Assembly: GCF_001045555.1 (NCBI RefSeq)
Contig: NZ_LFBU01000001.1
Coordinates: 930,001-994,000 of the forward strand
Length of the DNA stretch: 64,000 nucleotides
Direction: 5' to 3'
Source: Marinobacter subterrani
GTDB lineage: Bacteria > Pseudomonadota > Gammaproteobacteria > Pseudomonadales > Oleiphilaceae
Made by a program: the position numbers and the translations under genes. Of this stretch, positions 9,878-20,639 are shown piece after piece. The number at the start of each line of letters is the position of its first letter. Positions within the stretch are counted from its first letter, which is position 1. The notes below the pieces were generated by a model. It ran no database searches and was not told where the DNA came from. It saw only the letters and a program-made list of their open reading frames with translations.

Positions 9878-11611
9878 ATGCGAGCAAGCCGTTACCTGAT
9901 TGCCACCCAGAAAGAGACCCCCGCCGACGCGGAAATCATCAGTCACCAGCTGATGTTGCGTGCTGGCATGATCCGCAAGCTGGCTGCCGGGTTGTACACC
10001 TGGTTGCCAATGGGGCTGCGGACCCTGCGCAAGGTTGAACGGATTGTTCGTGAAGAGATGGATAAAAGCGGTGCCCAGGAAGTGTTGATGCCGGCGGTCC
10101 AGCCTGCAGAGCTTTGGCAGGAATCCGGCCGCTGGACCCAGTATGGCGGCGAACTGCTCCGGATGAAAGACCGCCATGGCCGGGATTTCTGTTTCGGCCC
10201 GACCCACGAAGAGGTCATCACCGACCTGGTTCGCAACGAGCTGAGCAGTTACAAGGAACTGCCCGCCAATTTCTATCAGATCCAGACCAAGTTCCGGGAC
10301 GAGCGTCGCCCCCGGTTCGGTGTGATGCGGGCCCGGGAATTCATCATGAAGGATGCCTACTCCTTCCACATCAATGCCGAATCCCTGGATGAAACCTACC
10401 AGTTGATGCACCGCACCTACTGCGCGATCTTCGACCGCCTCGGGCTGGATTATCGCCCGGTGCAGGCCGACTCGGGTGCCATTGGCGGCAGCGCCTCCCA
10501 CGAATTCCACGTGCTTGCCTCCTCCGGCGAAGACGACATCGTGTTCAGTACCGACAGTGACTATGCCGCCAACATCGAGAAGGCAGAAGCAGTGGCGCCG
10601 GCGGGCGAGCGTCCGGCTCCCGCCGAGGAAATGAAGGAGGTTGCCACACCCGACCAGAGAACCATTGAAGCCATCTCCGCCTTCCTGAACATCGATGCCA
10701 CACGCACCGTCAAGACCCTTCTGGTCAAAGGCGAAGCCGATGACGAGGGTCGCTCGGGTCTGGTCGCACTGATCCTTCGGGGCGACCACACCCTGAATGA
10801 CATCAAGGCCGAGAACCTCGCAGGCGTGGCGGAGCCACTGACCATGGCGACGGACGAAGAAATCGAGCAGACAATCGGCTGCAAGGCTGGCTCCATTGGT
10901 CCCGTCCGCCTGAATGTGCCGGTGATTGTCGACCGAAGTGCTGCGCACCTGGCCGACTTCGTCTGCGGTGCCAACCGCGAGGGTTACCACCTGACCGGCG
11001 TGAACTGGGAAAGGGACGTTCCGCTGGCGCGGGTTGAAGACCTTCGCAATGTGGTGGAGGGTGACCGCAGCCCGGACGGCAAGGGCACGCTGGAAATCCG
11101 CCGCGGCATTGAAGTCGGACACATCTTCAAACTGGGCAACAAGTATAGTACCGCCATGAATGCAACCGTTCTGGATGAGAACGGCAAGAGCGCGATCATG
11201 GACATGGGCTGCTACGGTATCGGCGTGTCGCGGATTGTCGCGGCGTCCATCGAGCAGAACCACGACGACAAGGGCATTATCTGGCCAGACGCCATTGCGC
11301 CTTTCCAGGTGGCTATCGTAACGCTCAATGCTCACAAGTCACCTATCGTGGCCGAAGCCGGTGAGAAGCTCTACGAGCAACTGCGCCAGGCAGGTTACGA
11401 CGTTCTGCTGGATGACCGGAACGAGCGCCCGGGCGTGAAGTTTGCCGACATGGAACTGATCGGCATTCCGCACCGGTTTGTGATTTCCGAGCGTGGCCTC
11501 GCGGCTGGCACCCTTGAATACAAGGGCCGCCGGGATGAGGAAAAACAGGACGTGCCCGTGGCTGAAGCGCTACCCTTCCTGGTTAACGCCTCGCCCCGGA
11601 AAGGGCTTTAA
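9878..11611 (+). CDS. proS: Prolyl-tRNA synthetase, bacterial type
   Basis: Charges tRNA-Pro with proline. The 577-residue length and the insertion domain (about 225-385) between motifs 2 and 3 identify the bacterial form. That insertion is a YbaK-like editing domain that clears mischarged alanine. Class II motifs are visible: motif 2 around [17 protein letters not shown] and motif 3 around [14 protein letters not shown]. The C-terminal anticodon-binding domain begins near 475. It stands alone between the Lrp gene and the convergent murB. Confidence 0.98.
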   Translation: MRASRYLIATQKETPADAEIISHQLMLRAGMIRKLAAGLYTWLPMGLRTLRKVERIVREEMDKSGAQEVLMPAVQPAELWQESGRWTQYGGELLRMKDRHGRDFCFGPTHEEVITDLVRNELSSYKELPANFYQIQTKFRDERRPRFGVMRAREFIMKDAYSFHINAESLDETYQLMHRTYCAIFDRLGLDYRPVQADSGAIGGSASHEFHVLASSGEDDIVFSTDSDYAANIEKAEAVAPAGERPAPAEEMKEVATPDQRTIEAISAFLNIDATRTVKTLLVKGEADDEGRSGLVALILRGDHTLNDIKAENLAGVAEPLTMATDEEIEQTIGCKAGSIGPVRLNVPVIVDRSAAHLADFVCGANREGYHLTGVNWERDVPLARVEDLRNVVEGDRSPDGKGTLEIRRGIEVGHIFKLGNKYSTAMNATVLDENGKSAIMDMGCYGIGVSRIVAASIEQNHDDKGIIWPDAIAPFQVAIVTLNAHKSPIVAEAGEKLYEQLRQAGYDVLLDDRNERPGVKFADMELIGIPHRFVISERGLAAGTLEYKGRRDEEKQDVPVAEALPFLVNASPRKGL

Positions 11612-11667
11612 GCCCGGCCCGCCTTTCGGCAGGCTGACACTCTGGCGGCACTTTCGATTATGTGCCG

Positions 11668-12708
11668 TCAGGGGCTGGTCGACCCGGCAACAATGCCGGG
11701 TTCCATCTCCAGAGTAACCCGGAAGCGCTGCTCCACGGATTTCCGGATCTCCTCCGCCAGCACCAGAATGTCTTCACCATTGCCGCCAGAGTGATTGATC
11801 AGAACCAGGGCCTGCCGGTTGTGGACGCCCACCCGGGCGTTGCGGAACCCTTTCCAGCCGCACTGGTCGATCAGCCAGGCCGCCGCCAGTTTGACACCCT
11901 GCTCCTGAGGATAACCAACAATATCCGGATACCGGTCCTTCAGCGCATCAAACCGGGCCTTCTCCACCACCGGATTCTTGAAGAAACTGCCGGCATTGGG
12001 AATGATCGCGGGATCCGGCAACTTTCGCCGGCGGATGGCCATGACTGCCTCGGCCACCGCCAGCGGTTCCAGAGCAGAGTCCTGCGCGCCGCCGAGGTAC
12101 TCCTGAAGATCACGGTAGCCCAATGCCAGAGGCCTGTTCCGGGAAAGCGCCAAGCGGATGTTGGTGATCACGAAACGACCGGGCATGTGCTTGAAAAGGC
12201 TGTCGCGATAGGCAAACCGGCATTCGGAATTGTTGAGGGTTACCAGCTCTCCGGTGGTGCGATCCAGTGCGGTGACTGACTCCAGGCAATCACACAGCTC
12301 AACACCGTAGGCACCGATGTTCTGAACCGGAGCCGCCCCGGCGGTACCCGGAATCAACGCCAGGTTCTCGATGCCGCGATAGCCGGCCCGGCCAGCATAA
12401 AGGACCGCCTCATGCCAGTTCTCTCCGGCGCCCAGAACCAGCGTGGCCTGGTGATCAACAATATGCTCCCAGCGGCGCCCCCGAATGGCCATGCGAATAA
12501 CCAGCCCGGGAAAATCGCCGGCAAACACCAGGTTGCTGCCACCACCAAGAACCAGAGTCTCGTGTTTCAGTTCCCTTGCCCAGTCCAGGGCTCTGATCAG
12601 CTCGGAGGCACTTTTGACCTCGGCATAATACGCCGCCCGGGCACGCACGCGAAGGGTATTCATTGCCTCCAGCTCGACGTTTTCCCGGATCTCCGGATCC
12701 TGCCTCAA
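11668..12708 (-). CDS. murB: UDP-N-acetylenolpyruvoylglucosamine reductase
   Basis: Reduces UDP-GlcNAc-enolpyruvate to UDP-MurNAc with NADPH and FAD, the second committed step of peptidoglycan synthesis. The 346-residue length matches the E. coli-type (type I) enzyme. FAD-domain motifs include LGGGSNLVF and the IPGTAGAAPVQNIGAYG stretch. NAGSFFKNP holds the catalytic Ser. Its start overlaps the upstream phosphatase gene by 4 bp (12705-12708), so the two are translationally coupled. It closes the minus-strand envelope cluster. Confidence 0.97.
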   Translation of the reverse strand: MRQDPEIRENVELEAMNTLRVRARAAYYAEVKSASELIRALDWARELKHETLVLGGGSNLVFAGDFPGLVIRMAIRGRRWEHIVDHQATLVLGAGENWHEAVLYAGRAGYRGIENLALIPGTAGAAPVQNIGAYGVELCDCLESVTALDRTTGELVTLNNSECRFAYRDSLFKHMPGRFVITNIRLALSRNRPLALGYRDLQEYLGGAQDSALEPLAVAEAVMAIRRRKLPDPAIIPNAGSFFKNPVVEKARFDALKDRYPDIVGYPQEQGVKLAAAWLIDQCGWKGFRNARVGVHNRQALVLINHSGGNGEDILVLAEEIRKSVEQRFRVTLEMEPGIVAGSTSP

Positions 12709-13184
12709 GCCAGACGCCCCCGGATATCGGCCAACAAGCCCTCGCCAGCATCACGAATCAGATCCAGTACCCGCTCGAAACCGTCTGCGCCCCCGTAATA
12801 GGGATCCGGCACCTCATCGTGCTTCGAACGACCGTAATCGAGGAATAATGCGGGCCGCGTGCCGCCGTTCTGATGCCAGATATCCTTGATATCGGCAAGA
12901 TTCTGGCGGTCCATCACCAACACATAATCAAAGCTGTCCAGATCTTCAGGACTGAACTGCCGGGCCCGCAAACCGCTGATATCAATGCCGCGCCGGCTGG
13001 CCGCCTCCTGGGCCCGGGCATCCGGGCTTTTGCCGATGTGCCAGTGCCCGGTACCACAGGAATCGATCTGGACCTGTTCGGCCAGGTCGGCCGCCTCAAC
13101 CTGGGCACGAAAGACACCTTCCGCTGTGGGTGAGCGGCAGATATTGCCCAGGCACACGAAAAGCACCCTCACCGGTTCAGCCAT
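12705..13184 (-). CDS. Low-molecular-weight protein-tyrosine phosphatase
   Basis: A 159-residue cysteine-dependent phosphatase. The P-loop [13 protein letters not shown], with the nucleophile Cys and the phosphate-binding Arg, is at the N-terminus. The acid Asp is in VPDPYYGG near residue 126. It overlaps both kdsB (13177-13184) and murB. The same position between kdsB and murB is occupied by ptpA in Pseudomonas. Unlike Wzb-type phosphatases it has no capsule kinase beside it, so the substrate is unknown. Confidence 0.93.
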   Translation of the reverse strand: MAEPVRVLFVCLGNICRSPTAEGVFRAQVEAADLAEQVQIDSCGTGHWHIGKSPDARAQEAASRRGIDISGLRARQFSPEDLDSFDYVLVMDRQNLADIKDIWHQNGGTRPALFLDYGRSKHDEVPDPYYGGADGFERVLDLIRDAGEGLLADIRGRLA

Positions 13185-13971
13185 GGCCTTCGCCCTCCCG
13201 TTCCAGCCACTGCCTTACCCGCTGCAGGTCGCTTTCGGTGTCGACACCGGCCGGCGGATTGACCGAGGCCACATCCACGTGGATTCGCGCGCCGTTGTAC
13301 AGGGCGCGTAGTTGCTCCAGGGATTCGGTGATCTCGGTAGGCGCCGGCGCCCAACCGACAAACTGCCCCAGTACCGACACCCGGTAACCGTAAATTCCAA
13401 TATGCCGGAAGTAACCGATGTTATCAGGCAGGGAAACGTCAACGGCGCTCAACGGTGTGCCGTTCTGCCAATGGTCCCGGGCCCAGGGGATCGGCGCACG
13501 GCTGAAATAGTGCGCCATACCCTGATGATCAAACACCACCTTGACCACATTCGGATTGAAAACCTGCTCCGGATCATGAATCCGCTCACACAGGGTCGCG
13601 ATGGCCGCTTCCGGGAAAAATTCCAGATTATCAGCCACCTGGTTAATCAGGTCCGGGGGAATAAGGGGCTCGTCGCCCTGTACATTGACCACCCGGTGAT
13701 CCGGCTCAAAACCGAGCTTGCGTGCCACCTCTTCCAGTCGGTCAGTGCCGCTGGCGTGGTTGGGTGACGTCATCACCACTTCCGCCCCAAACGCCTTACA
13801 CACCCGCTGGATGCGTTCATCATCGGTGGCCACCACCACGCGATCCGCGCGGCTTTCGCCGGCACGCTCGCATACATGCTGGATCATGGGCTTCCCGGCG
13901 ATTTCCGCGAGTGGCTTCCCCGGGAGCCGGCTGGATGCATAGCGGGCCGGAATCACAACCGTAAATGACAT
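13177..13971 (-). CDS. kdsB: 3-deoxy-manno-octulosonate cytidylyltransferase
   Basis: Activates Kdo to CMP-Kdo for lipid A-core synthesis. The 264-residue nucleotidyltransferase starts with [16 protein letters not shown], the nucleotide-binding signature, and keeps ATDDERI and the [10 protein letters not shown] motif. It sits downstream of Trm112 and lpxK and overlaps the phosphatase gene by 8 bp. The product feeds the same LPS pathway as lpxK and msbA in this cluster. Confidence 0.97.
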   Translation of the reverse strand: MSFTVVIPARYASSRLPGKPLAEIAGKPMIQHVCERAGESRADRVVVATDDERIQRVCKAFGAEVVMTSPNHASGTDRLEEVARKLGFEPDHRVVNVQGDEPLIPPDLINQVADNLEFFPEAAIATLCERIHDPEQVFNPNVVKVVFDHQGMAHYFSRAPIPWARDHWQNGTPLSAVDVSLPDNIGYFRHIGIYGYRVSVLGQFVGWAPAPTEITESLEQLRALYNGARIHVDVASVNPPAGVDTESDLQRVRQWLEREGEGHG

Positions 13972-13999
13972 GGCAGAACTACCCTGAAAACCCTTGAAT

Positions 14000-14188
14000 T
14001 TAACGCTTGTGCAGGCGTTCGTCGGTGGAGAGAGTGCGGGCTTCGCTGGCCAGCATCACCGGGATTCCCTCCCGGATCGGGAACGCCATGGCATCCTGGT
14101 AACAGACCAGCTCGGTTCGGTCATCGTTAAGCTTCAGATCGCCCTTGCAGACCGGACAGGCCAGTATCGCCAACAATTTCTTATCCAT
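14000..14188 (-). CDS. Trm112/YcaR family small protein
   Basis: A 62-residue protein with the zinc-ribbon-like start [14 protein letters not shown], matching the Trm112 fold (UPF0434 in bacteria). Only one CxxC pair plus a later Cys is present, so classical four-Cys zinc binding is not complete. It lies between lpxK and kdsB, the order also seen in E. coli and Pseudomonas. Its bacterial role is not settled; the eukaryotic relative is an activator of methyltransferases. Confidence 0.9.
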   Translation of the reverse strand: MDKKLLAILACPVCKGDLKLNDDRTELVCYQDAMAFPIREGIPVMLASEARTLSTDERLHKR

Positions 14189-14207
14189 GGTACTTACTCG
14201 CTCGATG

Positions 14208-15233
14208 TCAGGAGGTTAACTGTTCGGAGCACTGCTGAATCCGCTCCAGAAAAGCGTCCCGGAAGCCGTCTGGCAGTCGGGCATTCACCGTCAGGGTCCA
14301 GGCATTGTCTGGTGCAAAGCCTCGGCACTTCACCGCATCCTTTGCAGTCATCACGATCATCTCATCGTGGCCGGCGCTCAGGTCTGATGGGCGGAAACGG
14401 TGGTGATCCGGAAACGCCACCTCGGTGACCTCGGCCCCCAGATTCCTCAGTGTATCGAAAAACCGGGACGGATTACCGATCCCTGCAACCGCCCTGACCG
14501 CCTGCCCTCTCAAGCCGGACAGTGGTTTCTGCTCACCCGTCGCCAGATGAATCAGACGTCCGGGCTCAAGGACCATGGAATAGATGGCAGGGTGATCGAT
14601 ACCCTCAAAACTCTCCATGACCTCGGGCGCAAAATCCGCACCGTTTACAATAACAAAATCCACGGAGGAAAGCCTCGACACCGGTTCCCGCAAGGGCCCG
14701 ACCGGAATCAGGGCACCATTGCCGATACCCCTGCGGGCATCAAACACCGACAACTCCACATCCCGTGGCAGCTTGTAGTGCTGCAGGCCGTCGTCGCAGA
14801 CAAGCAGGTTGCCGAGTTTCCTGTCCAGCGCATAACCAGCCGCACGCCGGCGCTGCGGGTCGACAACAACCGGGCACCCGGTGCTGGCAGCCAGCATCAC
14901 CGGCTCGTCGCCAGCCTCAATGGCACTGCTGCCGGCATTGACCTCCATGGGGTAGTTGTCGGCCTTGCCGCCATACCCGCGACTGAGGATCACCGGCCGC
15001 CAGCCGGCGCCGACCAGCTCAGCGACCAGCCAGGCTGTCAGGGGGGATTTTCCGGTTCCACCGGCCGTTATGTTACCAACCACGACCACCGGAACCGGCA
15101 GGGCCATATCATGGGCCTCCCAGGCGGCTCGGCGTCGAGCTTCTGCTATGTTGCGGTACAGCCAGGCTAACGGCGCCAGGAACCAGAGTGGACGACGGTC
15201 GCCGTACCAGAGACGATCTATCAGTGAACTCAT
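14208..15233 (-). CDS. lpxK: Tetraacyldisaccharide 4'-kinase
   Basis: Phosphorylates the 4' position of the lipid A disaccharide at the inner membrane to form lipid IVA. The 341-residue protein has a hydrophobic, membrane-associating N-terminus. The Walker [15 protein letters not shown] is near residue 52, with ILSRGYGGK and CDDGLQH further on. It overlaps msbA by 4 bp, reproducing the msbA-lpxK pair of E. coli inside a cluster otherwise ordered as in Pseudomonas. Confidence 0.97.
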   Translation of the reverse strand: MSSLIDRLWYGDRRPLWFLAPLAWLYRNIAEARRRAAWEAHDMALPVPVVVVGNITAGGTGKSPLTAWLVAELVGAGWRPVILSRGYGGKADNYPMEVNAGSSAIEAGDEPVMLAASTGCPVVVDPQRRRAAGYALDRKLGNLLVCDDGLQHYKLPRDVELSVFDARRGIGNGALIPVGPLREPVSRLSSVDFVIVNGADFAPEVMESFEGIDHPAIYSMVLEPGRLIHLATGEQKPLSGLRGQAVRAVAGIGNPSRFFDTLRNLGAEVTEVAFPDHHRFRPSDLSAGHDEMIVMTAKDAVKCRGFAPDNAWTLTVNARLPDGFRDAFLERIQQCSEQLTS

Positions 15234-17008
15234 GGCTGTTCGCTGAACTGCATCTGGTGCAATTGCGCGTAGGCGCCACCGGCAGCAAGAAGTTCCTCGT
15301 GACGGCCGGATTCGGCAATCCGGCCGTTGTCCATCACCAGTATCCGGTCGGCCTTTTCGATGGTTGACAGCCGGTGCGCGATCACCAGTGTGGTGCGCCC
15401 CTGCATTACGGATTCCAGGGCATCCTGGATGTGCCGCTCGGATTCGGTATCCAGCGCAGAGGTTGCCTCGTCCAGAATCAGGATCGGCGCATTCTTGAGC
15501 AATGCCCGGGCAATTGCGAGCCTCTGGCGCTGGCCGCCGGACAACATCACACCATTATCTCCGATCATGGTATCCAGGCCCTGAGGCATGCGATCGATGA
15601 ACTCCAGCGCATGGGCCTTGGCTGCGGCCTCACGGATGTCTTCCCGGCTGCAATTCCGGAGCGCGCCATAAGCGATATTGGCCGCGATGGTATCGTTGAA
15701 CAGCACGACATTCTGGGTCACCAGCGCTATCTGAGCCCGCAGGGCCTTCAGCGAGAAGTCCCGTAACGAACGACCGTCGATGCGAATATCACCACCGGTA
15801 AATTCATAGAACCTCGGCAACAGGCTCACCAGCGTGGATTTACCGCTGCCGGAGCGACCGACCAGAGCGACGCTCTGGCCTGCAGGGATGTTCAGGGATA
15901 TCCCCTCCAGTACATTATCCAGTTGATCACGGTACCGGAAACAGACCTGGTCAAAATCGATCCTGCCTTCAACCCGATCCGGGGAATAGGTACCCGGGTC
16001 CTGCTCCGGCGGCTCATCAATGGTTTCGAATACATCGTAGGCTGCCGCGACACCTTTCTGGATCTTGGCGTGAACCGACGTGACCTGCCGGATCGGCTTG
16101 GCCATGGTGGTTGCCGCCGTTATGAAAGCCACCAGCTCGCCAGTGGTCATGCCACCCCGGATCTCCGGGGCCAACATCATCCAGACCAGCGCTGCGATGG
16201 CTATCGCCACCAGCACCTGGATCACCGGAATACTGATCGCCTGAGTGGACGCCATCTTCAGGCTCTGCCTGAGGTTTTTATTGCTAACCTCCTGAAACCG
16301 ATGGCGTTCGTAATTTTCACCGCCAAACGCGCGAACCACCCGGTATCCGGTAATAGATTCCGACGCGACATGGGTGATATCCCCCATGGAGCCCTGGATT
16401 CTCTGGCTGATCTTGCGGAAACGTTTACTGGCAAAGCTCACAACAGCCGCAATCAGCGGGCCGACAGCGAGGAAAATCAGGGTGAGTTTCCAGTTGGTAT
16501 ACAACATATAGCCGAGCAGGCCGACAATGGTCAGGCCCTCCCGAAGAGTGATGGTCACCGCGTCGGTGGTGGCCTCCGCCACCTGCTCCACATTGAACGT
16601 CAGTTTTGACACCAGTCGCCCCGAGGCATTGTCGTCGAAATAACGGGAGGGAAGCGTCATCAGGCGATTGAATACCTGATTGCGCAGCGCATTGATCACC
16701 TGGCGGCCAACATAGCTTATGAAGTACTGGCTCAAAAAGGTTCCGAGACCACGAAACGCGAACACCCCCACAATGACCAGGGTCAGCAGCAAGCGGTTTT
16801 TCTCGGTGGGATTCTCGATGGCCGCAATCACGTATTCCATGGCCGCCGCCATGCCGGTCGATGCGGCGGCATAGATAATATTACCAACCACCGCAAGGGA
16901 AAATGCCACCCAGAACGGTTTCACATAGGCCAGCAATCGCTTGTAGGTATCCCAGCTTCCGGCCGGCAACACAGCAGATGGATCAGGCAAAGGCTCGGTT
17001 ACCTTCAC
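15230..17008 (-). CDS. msbA: Lipid A export ABC transporter, MsbA family
   Basis: A half-transporter that flips lipid A-core across the inner membrane. Residues 1-325 form a six-helix exporter-type transmembrane domain. The rest is the ATPase, with Walker A GRSGSGKSTL, signature LSGGQRQRLAIARALL and Walker B ILILDEATSALD. The 592-residue length is close to E. coli MsbA (582). It overlaps exbD upstream and lpxK downstream by 4 bp each, so the genes are expected to be co-transcribed. Confidence 0.96.
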   Translation of the reverse strand: MKVTEPLPDPSAVLPAGSWDTYKRLLAYVKPFWVAFSLAVVGNIIYAAASTGMAAAMEYVIAAIENPTEKNRLLLTLVIVGVFAFRGLGTFLSQYFISYVGRQVINALRNQVFNRLMTLPSRYFDDNASGRLVSKLTFNVEQVAEATTDAVTITLREGLTIVGLLGYMLYTNWKLTLIFLAVGPLIAAVVSFASKRFRKISQRIQGSMGDITHVASESITGYRVVRAFGGENYERHRFQEVSNKNLRQSLKMASTQAISIPVIQVLVAIAIAALVWMMLAPEIRGGMTTGELVAFITAATTMAKPIRQVTSVHAKIQKGVAAAYDVFETIDEPPEQDPGTYSPDRVEGRIDFDQVCFRYRDQLDNVLEGISLNIPAGQSVALVGRSGSGKSTLVSLLPRFYEFTGGDIRIDGRSLRDFSLKALRAQIALVTQNVVLFNDTIAANIAYGALRNCSREDIREAAAKAHALEFIDRMPQGLDTMIGDNGVMLSGGQRQRLAIARALLKNAPILILDEATSALDTESERHIQDALESVMQGRTTLVIAHRLSTIEKADRILVMDNGRIAESGRHEELLAAGGAYAQLHQMQFSEQP

Positions 17009-17430
17009 TGACTCTCAGCCTCCCGCTCGGTGGTAATGCTCAGCTTGGAAAATCCGAGACGGCCGGCCACGTCCATGGCACGAACCACATATTCGTGGGG
17101 CGTGCGGGCGTCTGCGGTGATGATAAACGGCATCGAAGTGTTCCCCTTCGCCAGCTCGCGCACGCCACGCTCAAGGGTTTCACGACGGTTATTGACCAGC
17201 GTGCGGTCGTTCAGGATGTACTGACCTTCGGCGTTGATCACCACATCAATCTGCCGGACATCGGAGGCTTCTCGCGGCTCACCGCTTGCTTCCGGCAGAT
17301 CCACCCGCAGATGACTTTCCCGGGTGAACGTGGTGGAGACCATGAAGAAAATCAGCAGCAGGAACACCACGTCGATCAGTGGTGTCAGGTCAACCCCGAC
17401 TTCCTGGCTTCTCTGGCGCTTGAACTTCAC
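17005..17430 (-). CDS. exbD: ExbD/TolR family biopolymer transport protein
   Basis: A 141-residue protein with a short cytoplasmic N-terminus, one transmembrane helix (about 15-38) and a periplasmic domain. The helix region contains VDLTPLIDVVFLLLIFF, with the proton-relay Asp typical of ExbD and TolR. It pairs with exbB 5 bp upstream to form a proton-driven motor of the inner membrane. Pseudomonas has the same pair at this place in the LPS cluster. No tonB is adjacent, so the partner protein is unknown. Confidence 0.93.
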   Translation of the reverse strand: MKFKRQRSQEVGVDLTPLIDVVFLLLIFFMVSTTFTRESHLRVDLPEASGEPREASDVRQIDVVINAEGQYILNDRTLVNNRRETLERGVRELAKGNTSMPFIITADARTPHEYVVRAMDVAGRLGFSKLSITTEREAESQ

Positions 17431-17435
17431 AGTGT

Positions 17436-18062
17436 TCAGGCTCCTTCCACATCAATTTCGCGATCCCCGTGTACAACCTCAACCAGCTTGATGGCCTCCT
17501 GCTCCATGCCAACCACCAGCTCATCCACCCTGCGGATAAAGTAGCGGTGGCAGATCAATGCCGGAATCGCAACACTCAGACCGGCGGCCGTGGTGATCAG
17601 TGCCTCGGAGATACCCCCGGCCAGGTTGCCCGCATTACCGACTCCGGCCAGCTGAATCTCGGCAAACACCTTGATCATGCCGATCACGGTGCCCAGGAGG
17701 CCCAGCAGGGGAGAAATGGTGGCCACGGTACCCAGCGGGTTCAGGAAGCGCTCCAGATCATGGATCACCTGGCTGGCTTCGTGTTCGATGCTCTCTTTCA
17801 TGATTTCGCGGCCATGCTTGGCATTGATCAGGCCGCCGGCCAGAATCCGCCCCAGGGGTGAAGATCCCTGCAGGGCTTTCAGCTTCCGGCCATTCAGTTC
17901 TTTTTTCTTGATCCAGCGCCACAATTCATTAATGGTCTGTGGCGGCGCGACCCTGGAAGGACGGAGGGTCCAGAAACGCTCCAGAATGATGGCGAGCGCC
18001 AGAATGGAACAGGCGACAATGGGCACCATCAGAATACCACCAGCTTTCAACAGCTCGAACAC
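17436..18062 (-). CDS. exbB: MotA/TolQ/ExbB family proton channel protein
   Basis: A 208-residue inner-membrane protein with three transmembrane helices: one at the N-terminus (about 10-28) and two in the C-terminal half. The conserved TolQ/ExbB core includes ISPLLGLLGTVIGMIKVF and ITTAAGLSVAIPA. It is the first gene of the exbB-exbD-msbA-lpxK run and is separated from comEC by about 72 bp. With ExbD it should convert the proton gradient into mechanical work on an envelope partner. Confidence 0.93.
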   Translation of the reverse strand: MFELLKAGGILMVPIVACSILALAIILERFWTLRPSRVAPPQTINELWRWIKKKELNGRKLKALQGSSPLGRILAGGLINAKHGREIMKESIEHEASQVIHDLERFLNPLGTVATISPLLGLLGTVIGMIKVFAEIQLAGVGNAGNLAGGISEALITTAAGLSVAIPALICHRYFIRRVDELVVGMEQEAIKLVEVVHGDREIDVEGA

Positions 18063-18134
18063 GCTTGGTCTCCCTGATTGTTTGCAAGCCGCGCTACTTT
18101 AGCATAGCTACCGGTAGAGGCCACACCCGGAATG

Positions 18135-20558
18135 TCACGGTATTTTACATTGGTCACGGGCCAGTCCCGGGCCGCTGATCCAGAACGGCGCTTCATCCCG
18201 CATTTCCTTTACCACCAGCCGGTTATCGGCAATGGTCATCAGCACACTGCCGGAGCAGGCGGTGTTAAGCTGTACCGCGCCGGCACGCCTGTAGCGCGCC
18301 GTTACCACGGGATGTGGGTGACCGTAACGGTGGCGATAGCCGGCGGTATAGAGCACCCAGTCGGGGTCCAGGCCCTGAACCCAGGCCTCTGAAGAGGATG
18401 TCCTGCTGCCATGGTGGGGAGCGATGACCACCCGGCGGTCAGCATCGGGCAAGTCGGTATCAGCGGCCAGGTATGCGGCCTCTACCCGTCCGGTAATATC
18501 GCCGGGGAGAATCCACTCGGTGTGCGACCCGGAATGATGGATCCGGAGAACACAGGACGCATCGTTTCCTTCGCGGTCACCCTCTGCTTGCCAGTAGTCG
18601 ATGATCAGCGCCCCGAGGGTTTCCGTGGCCCGGTCACAGGGCGAAACGGACACTTCCGGCACCCGGTCTTGAATGATCGTGGGCTCACCGGCCACAATCC
18701 GGCCGATTTCAATTTCCTCCGCGAGCTTTTCAAGGCCTCCGGCATGATCACCGTCGGCATGGCTTATAACCAGGGTATCGATTCTCCGGATGCCCTCCGC
18801 CTGCAGGTTTGGCAACAGCGTCGATTCCACCGCCGAAAACACCCCGGGAACGGCAGGACCTGTGTCATAGACAAGGACTTTCCGGCCGTGCCGGACAAGT
18901 ACCGACAGGCCCTGCCCGACATCCCAGACGCGGATTTCCGGCCGCGCCACTGCCAGGTTCCGCGGTAACGAGGTAACGGGGTAGGCCAACCACAATAATG
19001 CCGATACAACTGCCACCAGCCGGAACCCGGTCAACGGGGCCAACACCATAAAAAGTGCCAGCATTGATAAAACCGCGATCTCTTCCGTACTGGCGGCAAT
19101 TTCGGGCATCTGCCAGTGGGCGAGCCAGCCAAGGACACTCCAGAGCAGCCCCAGCACCAGATCAAAGGCAGGCCCGAACACTTCGGCCGCCGCCGGAACC
19201 GCAGCGGTTATCAGGCCGCCCGTCACCAGCAGCGGCATGACCACCAGTGACACCCAGGGAATGGCAATCAGGTTTGCCGCCAACCCGGCCAGCGGCTGCC
19301 CCTGGCCGAATGCCACCAGCACTGGCCATAATCCCGCGAATACCGAGATCTGGGCGACCAGGAGGCCGGCCAGCCAACCACTACCTGCCAGCCGCGCCGA
19401 AAATACGGCGATAAGCACGGCAACGGCGGCAAACGACAGCCAGAAGCCCTGGCCCAGCGGTGCAAAAGGATCCAGCGCCAGGACCAACGCCAGAGCGATC
19501 AGATACGATTGCCAGACTGGCGATTGTCGGGCCAGTAAAATCAGCCATCCCCCCACAATCACCATGACCAGCGCCCGTCGCGTGGGCACGGTAAAGCCGG
19601 CGGCAAGCGCGTAAAGCACGCAACATAGCACTACAGCCGCAAAGACCAGCCGCCGCCCCGTGCGTTCGTTTACGCAATGCACCGGCAACGCCAGCAGAAG
19701 CCGACGGCACACAAAACCGGCACCCAGTGCGATCAACCCGAGATGCAGGCCAGAAATTGCGACGAGATGAATGGTGCCCGTTGCCTTGAGAACATCCCAA
19801 TGCTGTTGCGTCATGTGACCGCGATAGCCGATCAGCAGCGAGGAAACCAGCGCAAAATGTCTGGTAGCGCCGAACCGGGCTTGCACCCACTCGGCCAACG
19901 CCAGGTGCATGGTCCGGTACTGGCAATACACGGAGCAGCTCACGGTCGGGTCGGCCTGAACACGGCGGACACTGCCCGTGGCCCTGTAGCCTTTTCGGAA
20001 CAGCCAGTTTTCGTATCGGAATCCCACCGGGTTCAGGGTACCGTGGGGCCGCTTGAGCCTGACCTCCAGGCGCAAACGGGCGCCCGGCAACGTCTCTGTT
20101 CCGTGGCCATACCAGGCCAGTCGCAGCAGATCGGGTGGTCGCGTACCGGAAGCATAAACCTCGGGCAGGTTATGCCAGCGGGTAACACAGAAGCTGAAAC
20201 GCAAGCTGTTGAAGCTTCCGGGGGATGGAATGTCACAGAGGTATCCGGATACCGACAGGGGCTTCCCTTCGGCCGCGGGCGGTAAGACTTCTGCAAGCTG
20301 GCTCCGGGCATGCCATGACGCCAAGGAAAGCCCCACCATAAGGCCAGATGCCAGCACGGTTAACCGGCGGAACCCGACAGACCCTCGCCGGCCAAAGGCC
20401 AAAAAAAGTAGCACTCCGGGCACTGCCAGCCACTCCGGAGGTGGCAGGATCGACAGCCAATACAGTAAGATAACGCCACAAGAGAAGGCGAAAACGCCCG
20501 GGGCTGCGACATTCTGCCTGTCCGGCAGGCGCAAAGGACGGTTCAGACTTTCGGACAT
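18135..20558 (-). CDS. ComEC/Rec2 family DNA uptake channel protein
   Basis: A polytopic membrane protein of 807 residues predicted to form the inner-membrane channel for transforming DNA. In order, it has N-terminal membrane helices with a soluble DUF4131-type OB-like domain (about 60-215), the Competence domain with many helices (about 225-510), and a C-terminal metallo-beta-lactamase-like domain. That last domain has VISHADGDHAGG near residue 600 and IAPHHGSRTS later. All three parts are complete, so the gene looks functional. It lies upstream of exbB, as in Pseudomonas. No other competence gene is in this window. Confidence 0.93.
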   Translation of the reverse strand: MSESLNRPLRLPDRQNVAAPGVFAFSCGVILLYWLSILPPPEWLAVPGVLLFLAFGRRGSVGFRRLTVLASGLMVGLSLASWHARSQLAEVLPPAAEGKPLSVSGYLCDIPSPGSFNSLRFSFCVTRWHNLPEVYASGTRPPDLLRLAWYGHGTETLPGARLRLEVRLKRPHGTLNPVGFRYENWLFRKGYRATGSVRRVQADPTVSCSVYCQYRTMHLALAEWVQARFGATRHFALVSSLLIGYRGHMTQQHWDVLKATGTIHLVAISGLHLGLIALGAGFVCRRLLLALPVHCVNERTGRRLVFAAVVLCCVLYALAAGFTVPTRRALVMVIVGGWLILLARQSPVWQSYLIALALVLALDPFAPLGQGFWLSFAAVAVLIAVFSARLAGSGWLAGLLVAQISVFAGLWPVLVAFGQGQPLAGLAANLIAIPWVSLVVMPLLVTGGLITAAVPAAAEVFGPAFDLVLGLLWSVLGWLAHWQMPEIAASTEEIAVLSMLALFMVLAPLTGFRLVAVVSALLWLAYPVTSLPRNLAVARPEIRVWDVGQGLSVLVRHGRKVLVYDTGPAVPGVFSAVESTLLPNLQAEGIRRIDTLVISHADGDHAGGLEKLAEEIEIGRIVAGEPTIIQDRVPEVSVSPCDRATETLGALIIDYWQAEGDREGNDASCVLRIHHSGSHTEWILPGDITGRVEAAYLAADTDLPDADRRVVIAPHHGSRTSSSEAWVQGLDPDWVLYTAGYRHRYGHPHPVVTARYRRAGAVQLNTACSGSVLMTIADNRLVVKEMRDEAPFWISGPGLARDQCKIP

Positions 20559-20639
20559 TCCTTGTCCTCCTGTATGCCATGTTGACCGGCAACATCCGAT
20601 GTGCCGGCATTTTAACTCCTTTTAAAGGCAGAGCTTCCA

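Noticed and set aside
9749..11335. A 528-codon open frame on the minus strand opposite proS
   Set aside because: It lies antisense to an intact, motif-complete proS. It is rich in His, Val and Gln codons mirrored from GC-biased third positions and has no family motif.
18135..20558. comEC as part of a mobile or competence island
   Set aside because: It sits in its usual place beside exbBD and the LPS genes, with similar base use and no other competence or mobility genes.
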